DNA of 7,548 bases from CABMGU01 sp035292785 (GCA_035292785.1 DATDPK010000009.1:1-7548), one strand, 5' to 3'. Positions 1 to 4,980 are shown, counted from the first letter of the stretch. Program-made: numbers and translations. The notes: generated by a model from the letters alone, not told the origin.

Positions 1-113
1 ATCGCTCCAATAGCATCAAGGCCCGCAGCCTCAGCTACTGCAAGAGAACGGCCGATGGTCTCCTTATGCCTCTGTTTTTTATCACGCGCGTGCCAATGAA
101 AATCAACCCACAT
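1..113 (-). CDS. Dihydroorotase-like amidohydrolase, N-terminus only (cut by window edge)
   Basis: Thirty-seven codons are visible before the window ends. The translation begins MWVDFHWHARDKKQRHKETI. The D-F-H-W-H-A-R stretch (residues 4-10) matches the metal-binding D-x-H-x-H-x-R signature at the start of dihydroorotase and related cyclic amidohydrolases, with H6 and H8 as the expected zinc ligands. The following K-E-T-I and A-V-A-E-A-A-G-L-D-A-I pattern is also typical of archaeal dihydroorotases, where it leads to the M-P-N motif, which lies outside the window. In the family the enzyme closes carbamoyl-aspartate to dihydroorotate in pyrimidine synthesis. The specific substrate cannot be proved from this fragment; another amidohydrolase is possible. 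The gene follows rpoF by 45 bases on the same strand. No Shine-Dalgarno sequence precedes the ATG, but a TATA-like TTTTAAAA lies 26 bases upstream, so it may have its own leaderless transcript as well as read-through from L21e-rpoF. Confidence 0.72.
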   Translation of the reverse strand, partial: MWVDFHWHARDKKQRHKETIGRSLAVAEAAGLDAIGA

Positions 114-134
114 AAACTTAAGAGAAATGAATTG

Positions 135-142
135 TTTTAAAA
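135..142 (-). promoter_or_regulatory. Candidate TATA box for the dihydroorotase-like gene
   Basis: TTTTAAAA on the minus strand, centred about 26 bases before the ATG at 113, the distance expected for a leaderless archaeal transcript. The BRE region upstream is not strongly purine-rich, so this could be a chance AT-rich match between two co-transcribed genes. Confidence 0.4.
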
Positions 143-158
143 GAATTTATGTAGAGAA

Positions 159-500
159 TTATACGTATTCCATCACAGTATCGGCAATCTTCTTGCAGTT
201 TTCCTGTGTTACGCTTACGTTGTAGCCCTGTAGAATTGTCTTAACGTCCTTGTGAGAGGTTGGCATCAAGTCAATTATCTTATGGAAGTGCATTTCGCGC
301 AAACGAGGAATGCCAAGCTTCATCAGCTTGTCCAAAAGCTCCTTTGCCTTCTTGTCATCAAGAACATTCAAGCTTTCCAAATAATCAACAGTCTTCTGAG
401 CCCTGAAACCAAGCTCCTTGTCACGCGCCTTGATGCGCTTTAATTCAGCGTGAACTTCACTTGCACTAACCGGAGTTTGAGACAAAACTTTCTGCGCCAT
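159..500 (-). CDS. rpoF: DNA-directed RNA polymerase subunit Rpb4/RpoF
   Basis: A 113-residue protein of the usual archaeal RpoF (Rpb4) length. In the family, Rpb4 pairs with Rpb7 (RpoE) to form the stalk of RNA polymerase, which binds nascent RNA and helps initiation and elongation. The sequence shows an N-terminal part with Q-T-P-V-S followed by a helix rich in E, K and R (about residues 13-50), then the helical HRDC-like C-terminal half: L-I-D-L-M-P (about 76-81), an aligned T-I-L-Q-G-Y, and a closing helix K-K-I-A-D-T-V-M-E-Y. It lies directly after L21e, the conserved archaeal order L21e-rpoF, and the two overlap by one base (TAATG). A GAGGGG Shine-Dalgarno (507-512) sits 6 bases before the ATG, so it is probably translated from the L21e mRNA. 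The identification rests on overall sequence pattern plus the very characteristic neighbour. Confidence 0.88.
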   Translation of the reverse strand: MAQKVLSQTPVSASEVHAELKRIKARDKELGFRAQKTVDYLESLNVLDDKKAKELLDKLMKLGIPRLREMHFHKIIDLMPTSHKDVKTILQGYNVSVTQENCKKIADTVMEYV

Positions 501-793
501 TATGATCCCCTCTTCAAATGAACAGGATGAACTATCAACATCTTTGCCTTGCCGCCATCCTGAAGCTTCAACTCGTAACAGTCACCGCGCTTGCCTGTAA
601 CAATGCAAGACCTGCCGTGAAAACGGCCGTGATACAGGTTCTTCTGCAATGCAGACTCTGCATTTAACACTACATTGTCACCCACTTCATACTTTGCAAA
701 GAACTTTGTAAACGAAATCTTTCCACGAGTACGAGCCGATTTCCTAAACATCCTTCTCGTACCTGCCCTGGCGCCACCTTTTCTTCTGCCCAT
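500..793 (-). CDS. rpl21e: 50S ribosomal protein L21e
   Basis: A 97-residue basic protein, the normal size for archaeal and eukaryotic L21e (eL21), a component of the large ribosomal subunit. The N-terminus M-G-R-R-K-G-G is rich in R and K as in the family. Then comes the SH3-like barrel signature Y-E-V-G-D-N-V (about residues 35-41), and Y-H-G-R-F-H-G-R-S-C-I-V-T-G-K-R-G, corresponding to the family's F-H-G-(K/R)-T-G-x-V region. The frame is open for 15 more codons upstream (to 838), but I chose the ATG at 793. The family begins M-G-x-R, and the upstream stretch contains the TATA box at 816-823, placing the start of transcription almost exactly at 793. The message is therefore probably leaderless. 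It is the first gene of the L21e-rpoF unit and diverges from sepF. Confidence 0.92.
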   Translation of the reverse strand: MGRRKGGARAGTRRMFRKSARTRGKISFTKFFAKYEVGDNVVLNAESALQKNLYHGRFHGRSCIVTGKRGDCYELKLQDGGKAKMLIVHPVHLKRGS

Positions 794-815
794 AGTATAT
801 GAAGTGTAAAGGAGG

Positions 816-830
816 TATTTAAAAAGGTTT
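816..830 (-). promoter_or_regulatory. BRE/TATA promoter of the L21e-rpoF operon
   Basis: The minus strand reads AAACC followed by TTTTTAAATA; the TTTAAATA core (816-823) is centred about 26-27 bases before the L21e ATG at 793. This spacing predicts a leaderless message and argues against the longer reading frame that starts at 838. Confidence 0.7.
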
Positions 831-850
831 CTATGCATCAGACCATAACA

Positions 851-866
851 AAAGGTTTAAATATAA
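851..866 (+). promoter_or_regulatory. BRE/TATA promoter of sepF
   Basis: AAAGG followed by TTTAAATATAA (TATA core 856-863). Transcription would begin around 886-890, leaving a leader of about 30 bases that holds a strong Shine-Dalgarno. It stands back-to-back with the L21e promoter, the TATA centres being about 40 bases apart. Confidence 0.7.
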
Positions 867-905
867 CCGAGACTATTCAAGAGTAACAAACAAAAACTGG
901 TGTTG

Positions 906-914
906 AAGGAGGAG
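906..914 (+). promoter_or_regulatory. Ribosome binding site of sepF
   Basis: AAGGAGGAG, with its GGAGG core 6 bases before the ATG at 919. This fixes the start codon and is the strongest Shine-Dalgarno in the window, in contrast to the leaderless starts of most neighbours. Confidence 0.75.
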
Positions 915-918
915 CAAT

Positions 919-1323
919 ATGGACTTTTTTTCAAAATTGAAAGAGAAATTCTCAGGACCAAAATACGAAGAGATGGAACAGGATTCAGGCTATGTCGAGC
1001 TTGAAAACGACGGCGAAGCAGCAAAGTCAAAAGTTCTGGTAAGGCCATTCCAGCTTGAAGATTTTGATGATGTAAAACCAGTATTGGACTCGCTAAGAGA
1101 AGGATACACAATTGCACTAGTCAATATCAAACCATTGAAAGACAAAGATTTGGTGGAATTGAAAAGAGCGATAAACAAATTAAAGAAAACAGCAGACGCC
1201 ATTGACGGCGAAATAGCAGGATTTGGCGAAGACTATCTTGTTGTAACACCATCATTTGCAAGCATTTACAGAAGCAGGCAGATGAAAACAGTTACAGCAG
1301 AAGAAACACAACAACAGGAATAA
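919..1323 (+). CDS. sepF: Archaeal cell division protein SepF
   Basis: A 134-residue protein. SepF in archaea is the membrane anchor of the FtsZ ring: an N-terminal amphipathic helix binds membrane and the C-terminal core dimerises and binds the FtsZ tail. Here residues 1-12 (M-D-F-F-S-K-L-K-E-K-F) form a plausible amphipathic helix, followed by an acidic linker (about 17-37). The core begins near V-L-V-R-P-F (39-44), runs through the helix with L-R-E-G-Y-T-I-A-L-V-N-I (59-70), and ends in the family-typical D-G-E-I-A-G-F-G-E-D-Y-L-V-V-T-P (96-111). A short T/E/Q-rich tail follows. It is transcribed alone from its own promoter, divergent from L21e, and ends at a T-rich tract. Its presence implies FtsZ-based division. 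FtsZ is not in this window. Confidence 0.9.
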   Translation: MDFFSKLKEKFSGPKYEEMEQDSGYVELENDGEAAKSKVLVRPFQLEDFDDVKPVLDSLREGYTIALVNIKPLKDKDLVELKRAINKLKKTADAIDGEIAGFGEDYLVVTPSFASIYRSRQMKTVTAEETQQQE

Positions 1324-1324
1324 A

Positions 1325-1343
1325 TTTTTTATTTTTATTTCTT
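1325..1343 (+). terminator. T-rich terminator of sepF
   Basis: Immediately after the sepF stop codon the plus strand has runs of six, five and three T separated by single A residues. There is no hairpin. Oligo-T tracts alone are sufficient for many archaeal terminators. It lies in the 18-base gap before the convergent end of the membrane-protein gene at 1342. Confidence 0.6.
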
Positions 1344-1698
1344 AAACAGAAGATGCCAACTGGTCTCTATAAGCTTGAGCAGCATTTGACAAATAATTTC
1401 TGCGCATGTGCAAAAAAGCGGCAATTACCAATGCACCAAACAAAACAGGAGCCAAAGCAACACCTGCAGAAATTGCAGCACTTTCGTAATAATTTTTCAT
1501 AAAAGACAACTCGCCTGGCTTGGCCGCTGTCGCATGCCTGCACAAATCAATTGTGTTTGACAAAAAAACAGATGAAATTACCGCACCTGATGGAATATAC
1601 AAAGAACTCCAGAGTGCAGCCGTCCTGCTTAAATCCCTTGCCTGCGATTCATTGTCTTTCTGAGATTTCTGCGCCTTCAAAACATCATCCAAATACAT
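1342..1698 (-). CDS. Unknown small membrane protein, two predicted membrane segments (118 aa)
   Basis: I do not recognise a family. The 118-residue protein has a hydrophilic N-terminus rich in K, Q, D and R (1-26). A first hydrophobic segment lies at about 27-49 (with S-G-A-V-I-S-S-V-F-L), then a loop with C53-R-H and K-P-G-E. A second, stronger hydrophobic segment is at about 74-97 (A-I-S-A-G-V-A-L-A-P-V-L-F-G-A-L-V-I-A-A-F-L), closed by M-R-R-N. Basic residues flank the outer ends of both segments (R21, R25; R99, R100), which predicts a hairpin with both termini in the cytoplasm and the loop outside. It is the last gene of the endonuclease V operon, 2 bases after the preceding gene. A GGTG element lies upstream of the ATG. 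It has the same size class and topology as the gene before it, though the primary sequences show little obvious similarity. Confidence 0.7.
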   Translation of the reverse strand: MYLDDVLKAQKSQKDNESQARDLSRTAALWSSLYIPSGAVISSVFLSNTIDLCRHATAAKPGELSFMKNYYESAAISAGVALAPVLFGALVIAAFLHMRRNYLSNAAQAYRDQLASSV

Positions 1699-1700
1699 TT

Positions 1701-2108
1701 TCAGCCACCGCGCCTGTCAATCATTCTTGTCGCTGAACGCGCTTCTTTAGAAAGTCTTGAATAATGACTGAAACGTTTATACAAGCGAACAGCGCCAACT
1801 GCAAAAGCACAAGTTGCCAACAAAGCTGCCAGACTGATGCCACCATATGTGTAAGCATTTGCTTTTGCTTCATTCTTTGCATTAAAAACATAAGCATTTG
1901 CACTTGCTCCAGTAAAAGGACTGAATGCTACTTTTTCCAGTTGATTCGCATATTCCAGATTATCCAGAGATTCTATCGCAAAATGCGCTGAAGCATAACC
2001 AGTGCCGGCAGCTGCAAGACTGCAAATTGTTGCGCCGGCAAATGCGCGCCTTGCAGTTTTTCTTCTTTTATAGAGTGATTCAGTCCAAGTGTCTCTGGTG
2101 TGCGTCAT
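1701..2108 (-). CDS. Unknown small membrane protein, two predicted membrane segments (135 aa)
   Basis: No family recognised. The protein starts with a very basic stretch (Y-K-R-R-K-T-A-R-R, 13-21). The first membrane segment is at about 22-44 (A-F-A-G-A-T-I-C-S-L-A-A-A-G-T-G-Y-A-S-A). A loop of about 43 residues carries two copies of A-N-A-Y (70-73 and 83-86) around N-A-K-N-E-A-K. The second segment is at about 88-109 (G-G-I-S-L-A-A-L-L-A-T-C-A-F-A-V-G-A-V), followed by a basic tail ending D-R-R-G-G. The charge pattern predicts both ends inside and the loop outside. The ATG overlaps the preceding stop (ATGA, 4 bases), with GAGGT about 7 bases upstream, so translation is probably coupled. It could be a holin-like or membrane-anchoring hairpin, but there is no sequence evidence for a function. 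Confidence 0.7.
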   Translation of the reverse strand: MTHTRDTWTESLYKRRKTARRAFAGATICSLAAAGTGYASAHFAIESLDNLEYANQLEKVAFSPFTGASANAYVFNAKNEAKANAYTYGGISLAALLATCAFAVGAVRLYKRFSHYSRLSKEARSATRMIDRRGG

Positions 2109-2806
2109 TTATGAACCTCTGCGTTTTGAACTCCTTTGCGCTCATAATCCCTGATAAATTCTTCAACAGAATAGGATTTTGATTCAGCAGGAAGAGCAAA
2201 ATAAGGAACTTCATCAATTCGCTCTATTGCTTCTTTAGGAATACCGCCAAAAACCATAAACGTGCTGCCAAACTCAGACGGATGAGTATGCAAAGATTCA
2301 GGATCTAAAAATATGTTTCTTCCTTCAAATAACTTTTTCTTATCGATTAAAAGCTTGACAAGAGGAACACCATTAGGCGCAGGACTGCAAGGAACTTTTC
2401 TTGTGCCAACATAAGTCGGCTCTCCTCTTTCCTGCTTACCCCAAACAGAAGAGTTGCTTAAATTTTCGGCATTATTGAAACCAAAATCATAAGGATGTCC
2501 GAAGTGAACAAGACTGCCTGAAACAACGTCAGGTGATTTTATTGGCCGCAAAATCACGACATTATTCCTAACTGGAATACCGTAAATTCCAGAAGATCTA
2601 TCTTCAAATGTAATACCATAATTTTCAAAAAGTCGATAAACTCCTTTGATATCCTGCCTTGCAAGCAACGAACGCAATGGATGAGGCAAAACAGATAAGC
2701 GCCTCACTAAAAAGTCCAGGCAATCAGAATAACTTGCACGCCCGACTCTCGAGCGCACATAAAAAGGGCCTTTCCTTGATACACGTTCTGAAAGAGAAAA
2801 AACCAT
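2105..2806 (-). CDS. Unknown soluble protein in the endonuclease V operon (233 aa)
   Basis: I do not recognise this 233-residue protein. It has no signal peptide or membrane segment. The N-terminal third (1-60) is basic and helical (V-R-R-L-S-V-L-P-H-P-L-R-S-L-L-A-R). The middle has short strands: I-P-V-R-N-N-V-V-I-L-R-P and G-S-L-V-H-F-G-H-P-Y-D-F-G-F (97-110). The C-terminal half has a strand-helix-strand pattern, V-P-L-V-K-L-L-I-D-K-K-K-L-F-E-G (147-162), then S-L-H-T-H-P-S-E-F-G-S-T-F-M-V-F-G-G-I-P-K-E-A-I-E-R-I (171-197). The order L-x-H-x-G, then a strand ending in D, then a conserved-looking E and G-G-I-P-x-E-x-I loosely recalls ADP-ribosyltransferase-fold proteins such as KptA-like enzymes, but this is an impression and not an assignment. 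It starts 1 base after the endonuclease V stop, with GGAG five bases before the ATG, and overlaps the next gene by 4 bases. Confidence 0.75.
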   Translation of the reverse strand: MVFSLSERVSRKGPFYVRSRVGRASYSDCLDFLVRRLSVLPHPLRSLLARQDIKGVYRLFENYGITFEDRSSGIYGIPVRNNVVILRPIKSPDVVSGSLVHFGHPYDFGFNNAENLSNSSVWGKQERGEPTYVGTRKVPCSPAPNGVPLVKLLIDKKKLFEGRNIFLDPESLHTHPSEFGSTFMVFGGIPKEAIERIDEVPYFALPAESKSYSVEEFIRDYERKGVQNAEVHK

Positions 2807-2807
2807 A

Positions 2808-3482
2808 TTACTCCGCCTCTACAACTTTTTCCTTAACAGGATCATTCTTATGCTCTTCAGCGATTTTGTCTGCATACCTATGTGCTGCGTGCAACGGCTC
2901 TGGCATCTTGTGAGGAGGAATAACGCACTTTTTAACAATTTCTGCAGCAGTTTCAATACTGATAAAATTACCAGGAGAGACAAACAAAGCATTTGCGTGC
3001 TCTTTAGTCTTGACAGTCTTTCCAACAATTTCGCCATCAAGCAAAATCTGGCCGTCCTTTTCCTCGCCAACAAGCAAACTTTTTGCAATGCCGATGCAGG
3101 GCTTGCTCAATTCAACGCCAACAAAAGTTGCAAGACCGCACTTCATAGGATGGGCAATTCCGTGGCCGTCAACCATAAGGACATCAGGCTCGTGCTCCAA
3201 ATCAAAATAAGCCTGGCAAATTGGAGGTCCCTCTCTAAATGCGAGAAAACCAGGAACATAATTCATAGGAGTTTTCGTAACCAAAAATTTCTTTTCAACA
3301 ACCTGCAAAGTCTTGAAATCAAGAACAACCGCAGAGCAGACACACTTGTTGCCGAAATAAGTTGCGTCAAAGCCGGCAATGTATTTTATTTCATCAATTT
3401 TTATTTCATCATCTGCTGAAAACTGGGATGCAATCTGAGACTGCATATCCTTCAACTTTCCGAAACTAATTTTTGATTTCAT
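2808..3482 (-). CDS. nfi: Endonuclease V (deoxyinosine/inosine endonuclease)
   Basis: A 224-residue protein, the usual endonuclease V length. The family cuts the second phosphodiester bond 3' of deoxyinosine in DNA, and in some members inosine in RNA. The motifs are clear: I-A-G-F-D-A-T-Y (35-42) with catalytic D39; Y-V-P-G-F-L-A-F-R-E-G-P-P (75-87) with E84; D-V-L-M-V-D-G-H-G-I-A-H-P (100-112) with D105; C-G-L-A-T-F-V-G-V and the I-G-I-A-K-S-L-L-V-G strand after it. Near the C-terminus are V-S-P-G-N-F-I-S-I-E-T-A and P-E-P-L-H-A-A-H-R-Y-A-D-K, holding the usual late histidine. All expected catalytic acids are present, so it should be active. The frame can also start at TTG 3491, three codons earlier; I preferred the ATG at 3482, while a GGGG at 3495-3498 leaves the choice open. 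It is the first gene of a four-gene operon. Confidence 0.95.
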   Translation of the reverse strand: MKSKISFGKLKDMQSQIASQFSADDEIKIDEIKYIAGFDATYFGNKCVCSAVVLDFKTLQVVEKKFLVTKTPMNYVPGFLAFREGPPICQAYFDLEHEPDVLMVDGHGIAHPMKCGLATFVGVELSKPCIGIAKSLLVGEEKDGQILLDGEIVGKTVKTKEHANALFVSPGNFISIETAAEIVKKCVIPPHKMPEPLHAAHRYADKIAEEHKNDPVKEKVVEAE

Positions 3483-3528
3483 CTGATACAAATACCCCGT
3501 TTTACCTATGCAGGAAATAGCTGAATCG

Positions 3529-3541
3529 TATATAAAGCTTT
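3529..3541 (-). promoter_or_regulatory. BRE/TATA promoter of the endonuclease V operon
   Basis: The minus strand reads AAAGCTTTATATA. The TATA core TTTATATA (3529-3536) is centred about 50 bases before the ATG at 3482, predicting a leader of roughly 25 bases. The same 13 bases occur on the minus strand at 6703-6715, the promoter of the 163-residue gene. Confidence 0.7.
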
Positions 3542-3574
3542 CGTTTTGTAATCATTAAACAGTGGTTACATAAA

Positions 3575-3612
3575 TGTGTCAGGATACAAAAATGTATACT
3601 GATTTGTGTCAG
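3575..3612. repeat. Direct and inverted repeats between two divergent promoters (candidate operator)
   Basis: TGTGTCAG occurs twice in direct orientation, at 3575-3582 and 3605-3612, starts 30 bases apart (about three helical turns). Between them is the inverted repeat ATACA-AAAA-TGTAT (3584-3597). The cluster sits just upstream of the TATA box at 3615-3624 and about 40 bases upstream of the endonuclease V TATA box, the usual place for an activator or repressor site. No regulator is identified. Confidence 0.4.
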
Positions 3613-3614
3613 CA

Positions 3615-3624
3615 CTTATAAATT
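3615..3624 (+). promoter_or_regulatory. TATA box of the 186-residue gene
   Basis: CTTATAAATT is centred about 27 bases before the ATG at 3647, again predicting a leaderless transcript. No Shine-Dalgarno precedes that ATG. Confidence 0.6.
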
Positions 3625-3646
3625 AAAAGAGAGCTTAGAAGCAACA

Positions 3647-4207
3647 ATGGCAACTGTTAAGTCTCTCGTAGAGTTGACTGAAACATACAAAAATGTTTTA
3701 TGCATTAAAGACTTCAGAGTAGAAGATCACGAGCGACTTGCATTCCTGCACCAGATTGCAGACGGAGCCATAGTAGGGGAAACAAGAGACGGAATATTCC
3801 AAATAGGAATTGAGAAAGCACTGGCGCGAATGGAAGCAATAGACCCGGCAAGTGAAACAACAAGCAAATTAAGGGCTGCGAATGCGTTAAGGCAATGGTA
3901 TCTGAACCCAGGCAACGTATCAAAATCAGAAATTGAAGAAGCACTGCGCGAAGCCAATGTTAAATACATGGATGGTTATGTTCCTGAATGCCTTGCAGTT
4001 CTCAAAAGATACAGGGTAAGAGCACTCAGCGCAATATTCGATGCTGCGTTCAACGCAGAAGAAGGCATAAGAGAACAGGCAGTTTATGCAACAGCAGAAA
4101 CACTCCTGAATTCAGGGCACAAAGAACTTGCAAATTACGCAATCACGAAGATGGCGGAATGGCAGAGAACAGCTTCCGCTTCTCAATCGGCGTCTCGCGC
4201 AGCTTAA
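3647..4207 (+). CDS. Unknown helical protein (186 aa)
   Basis: No family recognised. The 186-residue protein has no signal peptide or membrane segment and reads as almost entirely helical: K-S-L-V-E-L-T-E-T-Y-K-N-V-L (5-18), E-D-H-E-R-L-A-F-L-H-Q-I-A-D (26-39), then repeated A/L/E-rich helices through about 172, such as R-A-L-S-A-I-F-D-A-A-F-N-A-E-E-G and Q-A-V-Y-A-T-A-E-T-L-L-N-S-G-H-K-E-L-A-N-Y-A. The succession of helix pairs in the second half resembles an alpha-helical repeat or HEAT-like adaptor, which would suggest protein binding; this is only a shape argument. The last 16 residues (R-T-A-S-A-S-Q-S-A-S-R-A-A) are low-complexity and lie over an antisense small ORF, so the true C-terminus may carry little function. 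The start is set by a TATA box 27 bases upstream. The gene is monocistronic and divergent from the endonuclease V operon. Confidence 0.7.
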   Translation: MATVKSLVELTETYKNVLCIKDFRVEDHERLAFLHQIADGAIVGETRDGIFQIGIEKALARMEAIDPASETTSKLRAANALRQWYLNPGNVSKSEIEEALREANVKYMDGYVPECLAVLKRYRVRALSAIFDAAFNAEEGIREQAVYATAETLLNSGHKELANYAITKMAEWQRTASASQSASRAA

Positions 4208-4307
4208 TTTGTTCTTCCAAATGCGCGATAACCATATTTGTATCGACTGTTTTCAAATCCAAGAATTTGTCTGCGAGCTTGAATTGAAGCTTTAGTTTTC
4301 CTTCCAT
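4143..4307 (-). CDS. Possible small protein gene (54 aa), antisense to the end of the 186-residue gene
   Basis: A 54-residue reading frame with protein-like composition: it begins M-E-G-K-L-K-L-Q-F-K-L-A-D-K-F and continues L-K-T-V-D-T-N-M-V-I-A-H-L-E-E-Q-I-K-L-R-E-T-P-I-E-K-R-K-L. The N-terminus would form an amphipathic strand and the centre a charged helix; there are no cysteines and no membrane segment. Support for expression: the minus strand has TATATAAA (4330-4337) centred 27 bases before the ATG, the spacing seen for the other leaderless genes here. Without it, 4208-4329 would be an empty gap. It overlaps the last 65 bases of the convergent 186-residue gene, where both frames are open, so at least one of the two ends may be incidental. 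I do not recognise a family. Confidence 0.5.
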   Translation of the reverse strand: MEGKLKLQFKLADKFLDLKTVDTNMVIAHLEEQIKLRETPIEKRKLFSAIPPSS

Positions 4308-4324
4308 AACTGCAGAAACAATAG

Positions 4325-4339
4325 AAAAGTTTATATATG
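4325..4339. promoter_or_regulatory. Shared TATA element for the lipobox gene (+) and the 54-residue ORF (-)
   Basis: The plus strand reads AAAAG then TTTATATATG; the core 4330-4337 is TTTATATA forward and TATATAAA in reverse. Forward it is preceded by an A-rich BRE and lies about 32 bases before the ATG at 4366; in reverse it lies about 27 bases before the ATG at 4307. The forward direction looks stronger because of the BRE. Confidence 0.6.
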
Positions 4340-4365
4340 CTACTCACCACTATTGAGTTACTAAA

Positions 4366-4980
4366 ATGTATAAAAGACTGACTTATGGATTGAGAACACT
4401 TGCATTGGCAGCAATTGCAGGATGCGGAAGCACTCCGTCCAAACTTGAAGCGAATTTACAAGAAGGTTCAGTTCCGTTCAAAATCAGTCCAGCGGAAGCA
4501 ATAGACTCAGATTATGCAGACCTGCAACACGCAAAAATGATGCAGGATATGCACGATTACGACTCATCGCAAAGAGAAAAACTGCTCGCTGAAAGAGACC
4601 GATACAAAGAAAGATTTGAAGCAGAACAAAATTCAGCAAATTGGCATAGAAAACAACTGCTTGATACACTTAAAAAAACTGTTTACAACCCAGAAAATGC
4701 AATAATTGTCGGCGATCAGGCAAGCGGGTCAGATACTATTGGCGCAGTGGATATTCCACAAAGATTCTCGCGCGAACCGCTTATTCCACCTTATGAATTC
4801 CCTTGGAAAACATATGCATCAATCACGCTTGGATTGCTTGGAGCTTATCTTATCGGATATATCAGAGGCGAAAGAAAGGAACGCAAAAAAGCACGCGGCA
4901 TGATAGACGGCCTTGTTGACAAGTTTGGCATGCCTAGACGCTCTGTTGGCGACTTGTTAAGAACTCCGCCGCCTAATTAA
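4366..4980 (+). CDS. Unknown lipobox-bearing protein with coiled coil and C-terminal membrane segment (204 aa)
   Basis: No family recognised. The N-terminus has K3, R4 and R10, a short hydrophobic stretch (11-19) and I-A-G-C-G-S, a good lipobox with C20 as the candidate lipidated cysteine. After a linker, residues about 50-105 form a charged helix likely to be a coiled coil (Q-R-E-K-L-L-A-E-R-D-R-Y-K-E-R-F-E-A-E). A proline-rich stretch (P-L-I-P-P-Y-E-F-P, 138-146) leads into a hydrophobic segment at about 148-167 (Y-A-S-I-T-L-G-L-L-G-A-Y-L-I-G-Y-I). A strongly basic tail follows (R-G-E-R-K-E-R-K-K-A-R), predicting a cytoplasmic C-terminus. If both ends are real anchors, the central part would be held outside the cell between a lipid and a membrane helix. 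The start is set by the TATA box about 32 bases upstream; transcript nearly leaderless. It converges on the ZPR1-type gene with one base between stops. Confidence 0.75.
   Translation: MYKRLTYGLRTLALAAIAGCGSTPSKLEANLQEGSVPFKISPAEAIDSDYADLQHAKMMQDMHDYDSSQREKLLAERDRYKERFEAEQNSANWHRKQLLDTLKKTVYNPENAIIVGDQASGSDTIGAVDIPQRFSREPLIPPYEFPWKTYASITLGLLGAYLIGYIRGERKERKKARGMIDGLVDKFGMPRRSVGDLLRTPPPN

Noticed and set aside
794..838. Fifteen-codon N-terminal extension of L21e
   Set aside because: The stretch contains the TATA box at 816-823, and the L21e family begins M-G-x-R, as at the ATG at 793.
857..1202. Minus-strand open frames opposite sepF
   Set aside because: They are antisense to a clear SepF with a strong Shine-Dalgarno, and the frames have no upstream signals of their own.
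1551..2182. Plus-strand frames opposite the two small membrane proteins
   Set aside because: They are cysteine- and phenylalanine-rich mirror frames. The minus strand shows operon spacing, Shine-Dalgarno sites and membrane segments.
2850..3419. Long open frame (189 codons) on the plus strand opposite endonuclease V
   Set aside because: The minus strand carries every catalytic motif of endonuclease V. The plus frame has an N-, C- and F-rich composition unlike a real protein and has no promoter or Shine-Dalgarno.
3483..3491. TTG start for endonuclease V, three codons upstream
   Set aside because: An ATG is available at 3482 and conservation in the family starts well downstream. The GGGG at 3495-3498 is only 3 bases from the TTG. 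The choice is not fully settled.
3584..3597. ATACA-AAAA-TGTAT as a terminator hairpin
   Set aside because: The stem is only five AT-rich pairs with no T-tract and it lies between two divergent promoters, so it is more plausible as an operator or chance repeat.
3988..4287. Plus-strand frame overlapping the end of the 186-residue gene
   Set aside because: It starts inside that gene in another frame, has an R/Q/C-rich composition and no ribosome binding site or promoter.
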